The notes beneath the pieces are model-generated. The model was not told the origin of the DNA and did not search any database. It saw only the letters and a list, made by a program, of their open reading frames with translations. A program made the translations under genes and the position numbers. DNA of 64,000 nucleotides from Methanosarcina horonobensis HB-1 = JCM 15518 (GTDB lineage: Archaea > Halobacteriota > Methanosarcinia > Methanosarcinales > Methanosarcinaceae): contig NZ_CP009516.1 in NCBI RefSeq assembly GCF_000970285.1, forward strand, positions 3,637,036-3,701,035. Direction: 5' to 3'. Positions 46,398 to 55,234 of this stretch are shown in pieces. Numbering within the stretch: the stretch's first letter is position 1; every line of letters starts with the position of its first letter.

Positions 46398-47003
46398 GTG
46401 TCTGAAGCTCAGTTTAAGCGCGTCCTGGCAGCCTTGCTTTTGGTGGAAATAGGTATCAGGCTACATTATATGAAAAGCTACAGAGATTTCAAAAGAGCAA
46501 TGATAAAACACGAGCAAAGAGAGAAAATGTCTCTCGCTTTTGTAGGCCTCGGGTTTATTCCCATATTCTTTTACGTTCTTACATCCCGGATAAATTCTTT
46601 TCGCCTTCCTTTCCCTGCATGGCTCCGCTGGTTTGGAGCAGGAATTATCTTTGCTGGCGATCTTCTCTTTGTCTGGTCTCATAGAGCTTTAGGCAGGAAC
46701 TGGTCTCCCTTCCTGGAGACCTGGAAAGACCATACTTTGGTGACTGAGGGTCCTTACAGGTTCATCAGACATCCTATGTATGCGGCCATTGCTTTAATAG
46801 GCATAGGAGTATCGTTCCTCTCTGCCAACTTGCTGGTTATCTTGGCTCATATGCTGTCAATAATAAGCATGTACCTGGTCCGAGTATCCGATGAAGAGAA
46901 GATGATGGCAGAACAATTCGGAGACGAGTACAGGGAATATGTGCAGAACACGAGAAGGCTGATCCCAAAGTTGAGAATTTTAAGGAGTAGAAAACAGATT
47001 TAG
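46398..47003 (+). CDS. Isoprenylcysteine carboxyl methyltransferase-like membrane protein
   Basis: 201 residues with about four membrane helices. The SAM-binding C-terminal part reads LVTEGPYRFIRHPMYAAIAL near residue 115, followed by EEKMMAEQFGDEYREYVQNT, the pattern of the ICMT/PEMT family. The methyl acceptor in archaea is unknown; lipids or quinone-like carriers are possible. Start is GTG 46398 without a clear ribosome site. A decayed copy lies 1.2 kb upstream. Confidence 0.82.
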   Translation: MSEAQFKRVLAALLLVEIGIRLHYMKSYRDFKRAMIKHEQREKMSLAFVGLGFIPIFFYVLTSRINSFRLPFPAWLRWFGAGIIFAGDLLFVWSHRALGRNWSPFLETWKDHTLVTEGPYRFIRHPMYAAIALIGIGVSFLSANLLVILAHMLSIISMYLVRVSDEEKMMAEQFGDEYREYVQNTRRLIPKLRILRSRKQI

Positions 47004-47120
47004 GAAGCAAATTTTGAATCTTAAGGATAGTTCGTGGACTGTTGAGAAAAAAATAGTTAACTGATAGGGTAGTGTTGGGAACTATATTACTGTTTGAGTA
47101 TGCATCTATGTTCTTCTTGA

Positions 47121-47263
47121 TTACTTTAAACGCGGAATAAACCCCGGAACTTCTGCCATATAACGAGAGTACTCTTCTCCAAATTCCGTCAGCACCTCTT
47201 TCTCTTCACTTCCTGTCAGCCTTTTGTACATATATACAAGGATTGGAAACACAATCAGAGTCG
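47121..47263 (-). pseudogene. C-terminal remnant of an ICMT-like gene
   Basis: The minus strand reads TLIVFPILVYMYKRLTGSEE then LTEFGEEYSRYMAEVPGFIP and a stop. This matches the last 47 residues of the intact gene at 57746 (VMFPILVLVYKKLAK, FGEEYSRYMAKVPGFIPSLG). The rest of the gene is absent. Confidence 0.8.
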
Positions 47264-47357
47264 ACATTGGGTATTTTTGCATATCCCGCCAAAAAGGCGA
47301 TTAGCGTTTTTTAGATTAATATGACTATTTATATACATGAAGGGATAATTTTTGTAT

Positions 47358-47483
47358 CTATAGATGAGCCAATTTTTGATAGATTCTATTCATGTTAATG
47401 AACTCTAGGCGCTTGTTTAACTCCTGGAATTGCTCCTGAAGTTGCTCATAATTTGGGAGCCCGTCTTTTCTAAACGTTAACAT
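47358..47483 (-). CDS. Short Gln/Glu-rich open frame (41 residues)
   Basis: ATG 47483 to TAG 47358. The peptide (TFRKDGLPNYEQLQEQFQEL) is heptad-like and could be a coiled coil. There is no ribosome site and the frame may be a fragment of a larger gene. Low confidence. Confidence 0.25.
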   Translation of the reverse strand: MLTFRKDGLPNYEQLQEQFQELNKRLEFINMNRIYQKLAHL

Positions 47484-47721
47484 ACGTAAAATTTAGTAGT
47501 CACATTGCATAGGTTAGCAATTATCATCTCAGCAATTATTGTCTACAATAAACCTTTGCTATCTTCGAAAATTGAAAAATTAATTGGGGCTAAGACCAGC
47601 GAACCGCCTCTCCTCAGAGCAGTCCCCAAAGTCAAAACTATTTCTCTTGAAGATAAACATTAATACTGAAGATAAACATCGATACAATAGTCGACTAAAA
47701 TCTCAACTGAGAGTATTTTTT

Positions 47722-48906
47722 ATGATAGATAAAAAAGTTCTCATCTCCGGGGGAGGCATAGCGGGACTTACTCTTGGGATACTGCTCAAGGAGAAAGGAT
47801 GGGAGCCTTTAGTAATCGAGCGCGATACGGCCGTGAGGACTGAAGGGTACATGATGGGTTTTTTTGGAACGGGCTGGGACGTTGCCGATCGTATGGGATT
47901 ATTGAGTGATATTAAAAAGGTTCATTATCCAATAGATTATCTGGAATATGTCGATTGGAATGGAGATCCTCATTTTCCGGCAGTGCCCATCGAACGTGTA
48001 CGCAAGGCCTTTAGGGGAAAATTTGCCTTTCTCCGCCGCCCGGATTTGGAGTTCATCCTTTTCAATCGTGCCTTGGCATCAGGTGTGAGAATAAGATTTG
48101 GCACGACCATTCAATCAATTAAAGAAGAGGAGAACGGTTTGCAGGTAGTGTTCAACGACGGAACCATGAGCGCATTTCAGTTGCTTTTTGGCGCTGATGG
48201 AGTTCATTCCAACGTTCGTGAATTGATTTTTGGTCCAGAGTCTCAATTCGCCCGATATCTTGGTTATTATGTAGCGGCATTTCACACTCCTAATCATGAT
48301 TATTGCATCGGACGTTCGCTGGAGATCTATGAGGAGCCGGGCCGTATCGCGTGGTTTTACCCCCTCGATGCCAATTGCATGGATGCGGTGTATATTTTTC
48401 GCCATGATAACGTTGGTTACTTGCCTCATGAAAAGCGGCTTGCTTTCGTACAAGAGCAGTTCGATGGGGCCGACTGGATTGCCGAAGATACCTTAAAAAA
48501 GGTTTCCTCCTCAAAGCCCATTTATTTCGATGCCATGGAGCAAATTGTCATGCCGGACTGGTATAAAGGGCGAATTGCGCTTCTTGGAGATGCGTGTGGA
48601 TGTCTTACACTGACTGCAGTACAAGGATCACATATGGCGATGGCAGGGGCCTATGTAATTACGCAGGAGCTTGAGAGGTATTCCGGAGATTATCAATCCG
48701 CCTTTACTACCTACCAACAATTCCTCAAACCTTTCGTAGATAGAAAACAAAATGACGCCATACGGTTTGCTGGACAGTTAGTTCCATCTTCGAGAACGAA
48801 AATGGTGTTTCGCTATCCACTCATTCGTTTAATATTCAATAAATTTTTCCTGAGTCATTTTCTAAATTTATTGGGTGCGAAAAGTATTCTGGTTAACTAT
48901 AGTTAA
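47722..48906 (+). CDS. FAD-dependent monooxygenase (aromatic-hydroxylase/TetX type)
   Basis: About 394 residues. FAD site VLISGGGIAGLTLGILL, ribose-binding Glu in VIERDTAV, and the second FAD motif LLGDACGCLTLTAVQGSHMA near residue 290. This is the PHBH-like class A flavin monooxygenase fold that hydroxylates aromatic or polyketide substrates. ATG 47722 follows GAGAG; a longer frame upstream is unlikely to be translated. Such enzymes are rare in methanogens, codon choice differs from housekeeping neighbours, and the gene sits among IS debris, so transfer from bacteria is likely. Confidence 0.85.
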   Translation: MIDKKVLISGGGIAGLTLGILLKEKGWEPLVIERDTAVRTEGYMMGFFGTGWDVADRMGLLSDIKKVHYPIDYLEYVDWNGDPHFPAVPIERVRKAFRGKFAFLRRPDLEFILFNRALASGVRIRFGTTIQSIKEEENGLQVVFNDGTMSAFQLLFGADGVHSNVRELIFGPESQFARYLGYYVAAFHTPNHDYCIGRSLEIYEEPGRIAWFYPLDANCMDAVYIFRHDNVGYLPHEKRLAFVQEQFDGADWIAEDTLKKVSSSKPIYFDAMEQIVMPDWYKGRIALLGDACGCLTLTAVQGSHMAMAGAYVITQELERYSGDYQSAFTTYQQFLKPFVDRKQNDAIRFAGQLVPSSRTKMVFRYPLIRLIFNKFFLSHFLNLLGAKSILVNYS

Positions 48907-49112
48907 AAATCTAAAGATTGATATTGATAGATCCCGCTGGTAGATCCCTGCGCCACGGTTATTAGTGAGCCGGTTTCAAAATTAGCCTACTATTTCCCAC
49001 CAGTATATAAGGGAGCAAGCGATATAGATTGGCCTAATTACAGCATCGCTGTCATGGTGCGCCAAGAAAGCGCATTTTACTAAACTCCCATTTGACCCAT
49101 AGGTATCTACAC
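48907..49112. other. Spacer between monooxygenase gene and MITE
   Basis: No gene recognised. Composition differs from the housekeeping region and may be part of the acquired segment. Confidence 0.3.
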
Positions 49113-49427
49113 TTGCCATAAGGCCCAATGGGAGCATAACTGTCATCAAGTGCAAAGCAACTTTTAATATTAACTAGCACTAATCGCAATGGATTTCGTT
49201 TTTCGCATCAAGATTTAAACATCCATATGAATTAATATGGCTATAAACCATTGGCATAAGCGCTCTGAAGTCATCTAATATCATTAAGTGTATTGATCTG
49301 AAACGAAATTTCTTATATGTGTTGACTTTATATTACTAGCTCCTGATCCTTATTTTTGAATATGTCTGTTATATGGAAATTACTTTGCATTTGGTAGCAG
49401 CTATGCTCCCATTGGGCCATTTAGGAA
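49113..49427. mobile_element. MITE-like element with long inverted repeats
   Basis: GGCCCAATGGGAGCATA (49122-49138) is mirrored by TATGCTCCCATTGGGCC (49402-49418), and TGCAAAG (49151-49157) by CTTTGCA (49383-49389) at the same distance. The terminal repeats are about 40 bp at roughly 80% identity, with a further match (GATTTCGTTT) inward. The ~230-bp interior has no gene. Size and arrangement fit a nonautonomous transposable element. Confidence 0.65.
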
Positions 49428-49504
49428 AGAATAATGTGACATAGATATCTTTTTAGTATTCCAATTACAAAAATATAAAGCATATCAATACCGGTTGGAA
49501 TAAT

Positions 49505-50155
49505 TTGTCAGTATTAAGTCCAAAAGAGGTTGTAGACCTATACAGGAAAAGGGCGAAAAATTATGATCTTACTGCCAACCTGTATTATTTGATTGGCTTT
49601 AGATTACACCATTATAGAGTTCTCACAATTGACTCCCTTGATATCAAGAAAGGTGATACTGTCTTGGAATTAGGCTGTGGTACAGGTCTAAACTTCCCAT
49701 TGCTTCAACAAAAGATCGGAAAAGAGGGCAAGATCATAGGTGTGGATATTACTGATAAGATGCTAGAAAAGGCAAAGGAGCGCGTCAAGAAAAATGACTG
49801 GAAAAACGTTGAGTTCTTTCATGATGATGTTGCCCAATACAATATCCCAGAAGGTGTTGATGCAGTCTTTTCAACATTCGCATTGACACTATCTCCAGAC
49901 TACGACAAGGTGATCAAAAATTGCAGTGAATCACTTAGAAAAGGTGGTAGAATTGCAATTCTTGATTTCAAAATGCCGAACAATTACATGAGATTTCTTG
50001 CACCCTTGATGATATTAGTTACAAGGCCTTTTGGTGTCAGGAAAGAACTTCAGTATAGGCACTTGTGGGAATCTGTTGAAAGATATTTCCAAAAATCTTC
50101 ATTGAGAGAAATGTACGGGGGATTTGTTTACTTATCTGTGGGAATAAAGGATTAA
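49505..50155 (+). CDS. Class I SAM-dependent methyltransferase
   Basis: 216 residues. Motif I DTVLELGCGTGLNFPLLQQ near residue 58, acidic IIGVDITDKML, then FFHDDVAQYN and the C-terminal ILDFKMPNNYMRFLAPLMIL. A UbiE-like layout, substrate unknown. Start is TTG 49505; no ribosome site but a TATA-like AAATATAAAG 30 nt upstream suggests a leaderless transcript. Located between a MITE and IS remnants. Confidence 0.8.
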   Translation: MSVLSPKEVVDLYRKRAKNYDLTANLYYLIGFRLHHYRVLTIDSLDIKKGDTVLELGCGTGLNFPLLQQKIGKEGKIIGVDITDKMLEKAKERVKKNDWKNVEFFHDDVAQYNIPEGVDAVFSTFALTLSPDYDKVIKNCSESLRKGGRIAILDFKMPNNYMRFLAPLMILVTRPFGVRKELQYRHLWESVERYFQKSSLREMYGGFVYLSVGIKD

Positions 50156-50253
50156 AATAACGACGGATAGATGAGCAATTTTCGAGTTGTCACATTAGAG
50201 TATGAACAGAATATGTGTACATCCTGAGATTGTTTAATGCACTAAAAGGGGTT

Positions 50254-50608
50254 CTGTTAAAAGGGGTTCTGTTGCAAAAGGTCATAATATAGAAGCAAAA
50301 ATTTAATTTCACAGCAAAGAACATAAAAAAGCATAATATTCCTATGAAACTATGAAACAGTCAAAATTAAGCAGCTATTCCGAATAACTTGTTTATAAAA
50401 TTGGCTTCAGCAAGAACACATCGATTTAAAGTATCAATCTGTCCTTTTTATCATATGCATGATTTCAATTCCTTTTAAAATCTTAATAGCCGTATAAAAG
50501 ACTGAAAGCCTAACATTGGACGAACTATCTGTTTTATAGATCTATAATCCTGTTCAACAATATTATTCAAATACTTAATTTGCCGAAGGCTTACGTTTTT
50601 ACAGACCT
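50254..50608 (-). mobile_element. IS6-family element remnant
   Basis: A terminal-repeat-like GGTTCTGTTGCAAAA lies at about 50262-50276. The minus strand encodes the C-terminal transposase part NVSLRQIKYLNNIVEQDYRS then RPMLGFQSFIRLLRF, a stop and frameshift, then KILKGIEIMHMIKKGQID and FGIAA. This order is typical of IS6/IS240 transposases. The 5' half is missing; the element is dead. Confidence 0.8.
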
Positions 50609-50623
50609 TCCGCAGATCTCTCC

Positions 50624-50893
50624 TCAAAGATAATATCTTTCACAATTTTTCCCCATTAACCTTACTATCTTGTTCTTAACTTCATTCATATTTGCAATTT
50701 CAATTATTACTTTTGAGTCCATTTCAGTTTTGATTTCTGTAATCTCCCTAATTAGCGTGAAAACCCATTTCAACGTGGGCTTCTGAGTTTGTTTTTTAAG
50801 CTGGTCCGGTATTATTTCCCCTTTTTCTTTTAACTTCTCTCTTAGCTTCCATTCAGCTACCGAATAAATCATTAGGGTTAAGACCATTATCAT
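50624..50893 (-). mobile_element. C-terminal transposase fragment (IS1634/IS4-like)
   Basis: 89 residues. The segment LMIYSVAEWKLREKLKEKGE, then QLKKQTQKPTLKWVF and NEVKNKIVRLMGKNCERYYL, matches the C-terminal end of IS1634-type transposases common in Methanosarcina. No N-terminal half or inverted repeat is present. It abuts the IS6 remnant, so one element probably inserted into the other. Confidence 0.7.
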
Positions 50894-50945
50894 TGACAGT
50901 TCTTCAACTTGACATTGTCACATTATAAATATACTTTTATATCAT

Positions 50946-51153
50946 TTCGTGAAATCGGTGATGCTCTATGGGAATCCATAGAACCCTATCTTCCTCCACA
51001 GAAACCACATACAGGAAAGTCACGTACAGATAGTTAATGAACGGTATTTTGTACGTCGTTATGGCAGGTTGTACGTGGAAAGATGTTACCTGCCGCTATG
51101 GCTCTAACAGTAGTTCCGATTGCTTGTGGTTCAGAATGGCTGAAATAGCTTAT
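50946..51153 (+). mobile_element. IS5-family transposase fragment
   Basis: The plus strand reads REIGDALWESIEPYLPPQKP, THTGK..., a stop and frameshift, then NGILYVVMAGCTWKDVTCRY. This is the N-terminal DUF4096-type region of IS5-family transposases. The rest is missing. Confidence 0.75.
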
Positions 51154-51429
51154 TAGTCCGCACTTTTTATCCATATATGAAATGTTACGAAATTACCTGG
51201 CAAAAATAATAATTCTTGAACGATTCCTCGTACAGATAATTAAAAACTACATCTATTCCAAAAAACCTCGTTAGCTTCCGCTAGCCATTTTATGGTTAAC
51301 AGACTCCTTAATTGAATACAAATGAAAATGAATTATAAAATATTGGGAAAAAAATAGTAAATTGATCAGGGTAGTTACTTATGACTGCAACTGTTGCTAA
51401 AACGTGAGAATTAAATTTTTAGTACTATT
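51154..51429. other. Spacer at the end of the IS debris
   Basis: About 275 nt, AT-rich. A short inverted match GTTAGCTTCCGCTAGC near 51278. No gene seen. Confidence 0.3.
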
Positions 51430-52052
51430 TTAAATGTGGTATAAACCCCGGAACTTCTGCCATATAGCGGGAATATGCTTCACCAAACTCCTCCAATGCC
51501 TCTTTTTCCTCACTTTTGCCAGCCTTTTGTACATATATACGAAGATTGGAAACATAATCAGAGTCAATATTGTGGGCCATTGTATCAGAAATCCTATCAT
51601 CACAAGTATGAAGCCGTCATATTGAGGATGACAGACATAGGCATAAGGCCCGGTAGTTGCCAATTCATGATTCTTCCGTGCCTTGTATAGCACATCCCAG
51701 GCTGAGGAGAGGAGATATAGCCCTCCTAGAATGAAAATATAGCTGATGAAATGAATCAGATTTAGATGAGGATCTCCTTCCATGCCCAGAAGGTCACTCC
51801 ATAGATGTCCGGCATTGTGAGAGTATATATCCAGCTCTGGATATGACTTGCCAGCCACCCTGATAGCAGGTAGATGGTCAGAGGAAAACCGTACATTTCG
51901 GTAAATAACGCAACTGTGAAGGCTGCAAATCCTCCAAGGGAGCGCCAGTCACGCGATGTTTTAGGATGTGTGAAGCTAAAGGCAAACATAATGAATATAA
52001 GGGAATTGATGATAACCAAGGACCAGAGACCATATGCAGGTGCATAGCTCAT
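51430..52052 (-). pseudogene. Frameshifted ICMT-like membrane methyltransferase
   Basis: Two overlapping frames together rebuild the gene at 57746: APAYGLWSLVIINSLIFIMF to YGFPLTIYLLSGWLA in one, then PELDIYSHNAGHLWSDLLGM to PTILTLIMFPIFVYMYKRLA in the next. A one-nucleotide shift lies near 51840-51855. After KRLAK a second shift changes the conserved FGEEYSRYMAKVPGF end to KHIPAIWQKFRG. The gene overlaps the promoter-distal end of its DUF2933 partner. Confidence 0.85.
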
Positions 52053-52073
52053 ATTAACTTCTCCTGATTGTGT

Positions 52074-52394
52074 TCATGCTGACCTGAACCTTGCTGCTCT
52101 CCTGCGCCCTGTCTGTTCCTTTTCTTCTCCCTCTCCTTCATGCTCATGCTTTTCCTGACCGTGCCCTCCATGTCCTCCTCCACACCCTCCATGTCCTTCG
52201 TGTCCTGAGTGCATGAAAAGGTGCATCAGAATGAAGACACCGAATATTATGTAACTAGAATATGCCAGAAGGTGCGCCCTATGCTCGGTAACCAAGTAGA
52301 ATGCAATAATAACTAAACTGAAGAACGCGATTACCTTTATGATGAGATTATCTCTTGAACTGGAATTCACCCCATTCACCCGGAAAATTCCCAT
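52074..52394 (-). CDS. DUF2933-like membrane protein with His/Gly-rich tail, copy 2
   Basis: Up to 106 residues; a GTG at 52379 would give the same N-terminus (NGVNSSSR) as the other copies. Two helices (IIKVIAFFSLVIIAFYLVTE, SSYIIFGVFILMHLFMHSG) with HRAHLLAY between, then HEGHGGCGGGHGGHGQEKHE and an Arg-rich end. The C-terminal Arg/Ala end (RRRAARFRSA) differs from the other copies and may reflect a frameshift. Located between its broken ICMT-like partner and a P-type ATPase. Confidence 0.75.
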   Translation of the reverse strand: MGIFRVNGVNSSSRDNLIIKVIAFFSLVIIAFYLVTEHRAHLLAYSSYIIFGVFILMHLFMHSGHEGHGGCGGGHGGHGQEKHEHEGEGEEKEQTGRRRAARFRSA

Positions 52395-52452
52395 TTTTAT
52401 TATTTTAAATAATCTTTAATAAAAATTACTTTTGTGACAAAAACTGAAACTC

Positions 52453-54516
52453 TTAATCGAGCTCTGTTCTATTTAGAAGCAAGGCATTGATCGTCACTAG
52501 CAAAGTACTTCCAGCCATGGTAAGGGCTGCAATCTCAGGCCTCAACAGCAGCCCAATTGAAGGATATAAAGCTCCACCGGCGATCGGAAAAGCTATGAGG
52601 TTGTAACCTGCCGCATACCAGAGGTTCTCAATCATCTTCCGCCTGGTAGCTTTGCTTATGGCTATCACCTTTATCACATCCAGGGGATCGCTATGCATAA
52701 GCACAACATCTGCAGACTCCAGGGCCACATCCGTTCCCGCACCAATGGCTATACCCACATCAGCCTGTACCAGCGCTGGGGCATCATTAATGCCGTCTCC
52801 TACCATAGCCACCAGCTTGCCCTCCTGCTGGATCTCTTTCACCTTGTCAACCTTTTGGTCTGGCCGAACCTCGGCAAATACCTTCTCTATCCCTAAATCT
52901 GTGGTAATGCGTCTCGCTGTAGCCCAGTTATCCCCGGTGAGCATGATACTTTCGATACCGAGAGCCTTGAGCTGCTGTACGGTTTCCCGTGAGGTGGGTC
53001 TAGGGGCATCGGCCACGGCGATAAGTCCTACCAATCTGCCATCCTTGCTGATGTAAATCACTGTTTTACCCTGTTTTCCTAACTCCTCGGCCTTGGTCTT
53101 TATTCCCCCCATAGCTATTTTCTGATCCTCCATCAGGCTGAGATTACCCATGAGAATTGTACTACCCTCAACTTGGGCCTTTATACCCTGGCCGGTTACC
53201 GCTTCAAAACTGCTTGCTGTGAGTGGGGCTGTTCCCTTAGCTTTCTGAAGTATCGCCTTGGCAATGGGATGTTCCGAACCTTGTTCCACAGAAGCTGCAA
53301 TCATAATCAGTTCGGATTCGGTCACTTCAGGAGCAGTTACCACATCCGTCGCCTCAGGCTCACCTTTAGTGAGCGTTCCTGTCTTATCAAAGATTACGGC
53401 CTGCAGCCGGGCAGAGTCCTCTAAAGCTACAGCACTTTTGAAAAGGATACCTCGCTGGGCAGTCATTGTAGTAGCTACCTGAATAGCCATAGGAGTGGCA
53501 AGACCAAGGGCATCGGGACAGGCTATTACTACTACTGTAACAGCGAGAGTGAAGGCAAAGACCAGAGACGCATTGGCGAAGAAGTACCAGATTATGAAGG
53601 TAAGGGGCCCAAAGATTATAGCTGCCACAGTGAGCCATATAGCTGCTCTGTCGGCCAATACCTGCGCTGGAGGCTTCGATGCCTGGGCAGCAGCTACTAA
53701 TTGAACGATCTGAGCCAAAGCGGTGTCAGCTCCCACTTTCGTGGCCTTGAACTTGAAGGAGCCTGTCTGGTTGATAGTTGCGCCTATAACCTCGCTTCCT
53801 GAAATCTTATGAACAGGTACGCTTTCTCCCGTAACCATGGCTTCGTTCACTGAAGACTCTCCTTCGATGACTATACCGTCTACGGGTATCTTGTCGCCTG
53901 GCCTGACCACGACAGTATCGCCAACTTTGACTTCAGCAGTTGAAATTTCCATCTCTTTCCCATCCCTGATAACCTTGGCCATGGAAGGTGAAAGTTCCAA
54001 TAGGGCACGGATAGCTGAGGATGCGCTGCCTCTGGCTCTGAGGTCGAGCCAGTGACCTCCCAGGATAAAGACCATTAGCACAGTCGCAGCCTCGTAGAAG
54101 GTCTCGGCCTTAAAGAAGAATGTAGCACCAACACTGAACACATAAGCAGAGAGCACAGAGATCGTGACCAGGACCGCCAGGTTTGGAATGCGATTCTTTA
54201 TAGCATGCATCGCGTCCACGTAAAACATCCATCCACCATAGAAGACGACGGGCGTGGCCAACAGAAGCATGAAGACGTTAGGATTCAGCCAAAAGGGAAC
54301 GGGCAACTCTATTCCGGTCAATTCTCGCACTAACATCGAGTAAGGTAGAATGAGCAGGGTCAAGGGTATTGAAACCAACAACCTGCGATACATATCCTCG
54401 GCCATGGATTCGATATCGCCATGTATTCCCTTGTCTCTTCCTGGTATGGGTTGAGACGTACCATTTCCCGGAGCGCCGTGTTCCTCGTGAGCGCTCTTTC
54501 CATGATCAGGTTTCAT
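52453..54516 (-). CDS. P1B-type metal ATPase with CPD transmembrane motif (CopB-like)
   Basis: About 687 residues. There is no HMA domain in the same frame; the N-terminus is short and His/Gly-rich ([13 protein letters not shown]). Transmembrane site [10 protein letters not shown] (CPD at about 333-335), phosphorylation motif DKTGT near residue 375, SEHP near residue 415 and [10 protein letters not shown] near residue 580. CPC (CopA/ZntA) and CPH (CopB) are the usual forms; CPD is unusual and could change the metal. ATG 54516 follows GAGGAG and overlaps the upstream HMA-like gene by 11 nt. Confidence 0.9.
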   Translation of the reverse strand: MKPDHGKSAHEEHGAPGNGTSQPIPGRDKGIHGDIESMAEDMYRRLLVSIPLTLLILPYSMLVRELTGIELPVPFWLNPNVFMLLLATPVVFYGGWMFYVDAMHAIKNRIPNLAVLVTISVLSAYVFSVGATFFFKAETFYEAATVLMVFILGGHWLDLRARGSASSAIRALLELSPSMAKVIRDGKEMEISTAEVKVGDTVVVRPGDKIPVDGIVIEGESSVNEAMVTGESVPVHKISGSEVIGATINQTGSFKFKATKVGADTALAQIVQLVAAAQASKPPAQVLADRAAIWLTVAAIIFGPLTFIIWYFFANASLVFAFTLAVTVVVIACPDALGLATPMAIQVATTMTAQRGILFKSAVALEDSARLQAVIFDKTGTLTKGEPEATDVVTAPEVTESELIMIAASVEQGSEHPIAKAILQKAKGTAPLTASSFEAVTGQGIKAQVEGSTILMGNLSLMEDQKIAMGGIKTKAEELGKQGKTVIYISKDGRLVGLIAVADAPRPTSRETVQQLKALGIESIMLTGDNWATARRITTDLGIEKVFAEVRPDQKVDKVKEIQQEGKLVAMVGDGINDAPALVQADVGIAIGAGTDVALESADVVLMHSDPLDVIKVIAISKATRRKMIENLWYAAGYNLIAFPIAGGALYPSIGLLLRPEIAALTMAGSTLLVTINALLLNRTELD

Positions 54517-54751
54517 GCTCTCCTCTAATATCATGAGGCCTGAAGACACGGCAGTGATAACCGCATTCAGCCACTATATGCTGAATTCCTCCTACGGTGA
54601 TGAGGCTTTCATCGTACTCTACAATAGCCACTCCGCTTACAGGGCTGACCTCGACATGTTTGATGCCCGGATGCATACGGAGATGTTTTTCAACTGCCAG
54701 TGCATCCCCTGGATGAAGGAGCCAATCAACCTTGACCACAGCTTTTTTCAA
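54506..54751 (-). CDS. HMA-like domain protein without the Cys pair
   Basis: 81 residues. The fold pattern ([20 protein letters not shown], then [19 protein letters not shown] and [13 protein letters not shown]) matches an HMA ferredoxin-like domain, but the metal loop WLLHPGD has no CxxC; His and one C-terminal Cys pair (ECGYHC) remain. Start is TTG 54751 after GGGGG. It overlaps the ATPase start, so the two are translationally coupled and may act as a split N-terminal domain. Confidence 0.72.
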   Translation of the reverse strand: MKKAVVKVDWLLHPGDALAVEKHLRMHPGIKHVEVSPVSGVAIVEYDESLITVGGIQHIVAECGYHCRVFRPHDIRGEHET

Positions 54752-54851
54752 TCGTTAAACCCCCTTCTGCTACAAAAATTCGAAAAACATTCAATAGAGA
54801 TAAGCTCTGCTAACGAGCCGCCCTGCCAATTAAATTGTTAGCTGATCTTCA

Positions 54852-55097
54852 TTACTTTGCAAAATAGTTGTAGATATAAGCAAACAGCGCTCCCACAATT
54901 AAACCGTAAATCAGCATCCAAATGGCGCTAATCACTGCACCCAATACTGTAGGCGTATATCCGGGGTGGAAGGGTGCGATTATCTCTAAGAATTGAAGCC
55001 CCCGCCCAGTTAATACTACAAAGAGAGCGAATATCAGGCTGATTACACCCGACGCAATGCCACTTGCCAGAGTAAATGCTTTTACATCTAACTTCAC
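54852..55097 (-). CDS. DUF5676-like two-helix membrane protein
   Basis: 81 residues. KLDVKAFTLASGIASGVISL and a second helix AVISAIWMLIYGLIVGALFAY, ending YNYFAK. The N-terminal KAFxLASGI pattern matches DUF5676 proteins, which are often found in metal-resistance clusters. First gene of the run that includes the HMA-like and ATPase genes. A GGGGGAAAATCT site precedes the ATG. Confidence 0.75.
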   Translation of the reverse strand: MKLDVKAFTLASGIASGVISLIFALFVVLTGRGLQFLEIIAPFHPGYTPTVLGAVISAIWMLIYGLIVGALFAYIYNYFAK

Positions 55098-55234
55098 AGA
55101 TTTTCCCCCTCTTTTATTTAATAATTATTAATTTGATATAATATATATTCATCAATTTTAAAACTTGGAATTTTGTCTTAAAACACAAGTCAATAATCCA
55201 ATATAATTATAGAAACCGAATTCTGAGGAATAGT

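Noticed and set aside
53173-53424. Plus-strand frames inside the CPD ATPase gene
   Set aside because: Antisense shadows of a gene with DKTGT and [10 protein letters not shown] motifs.
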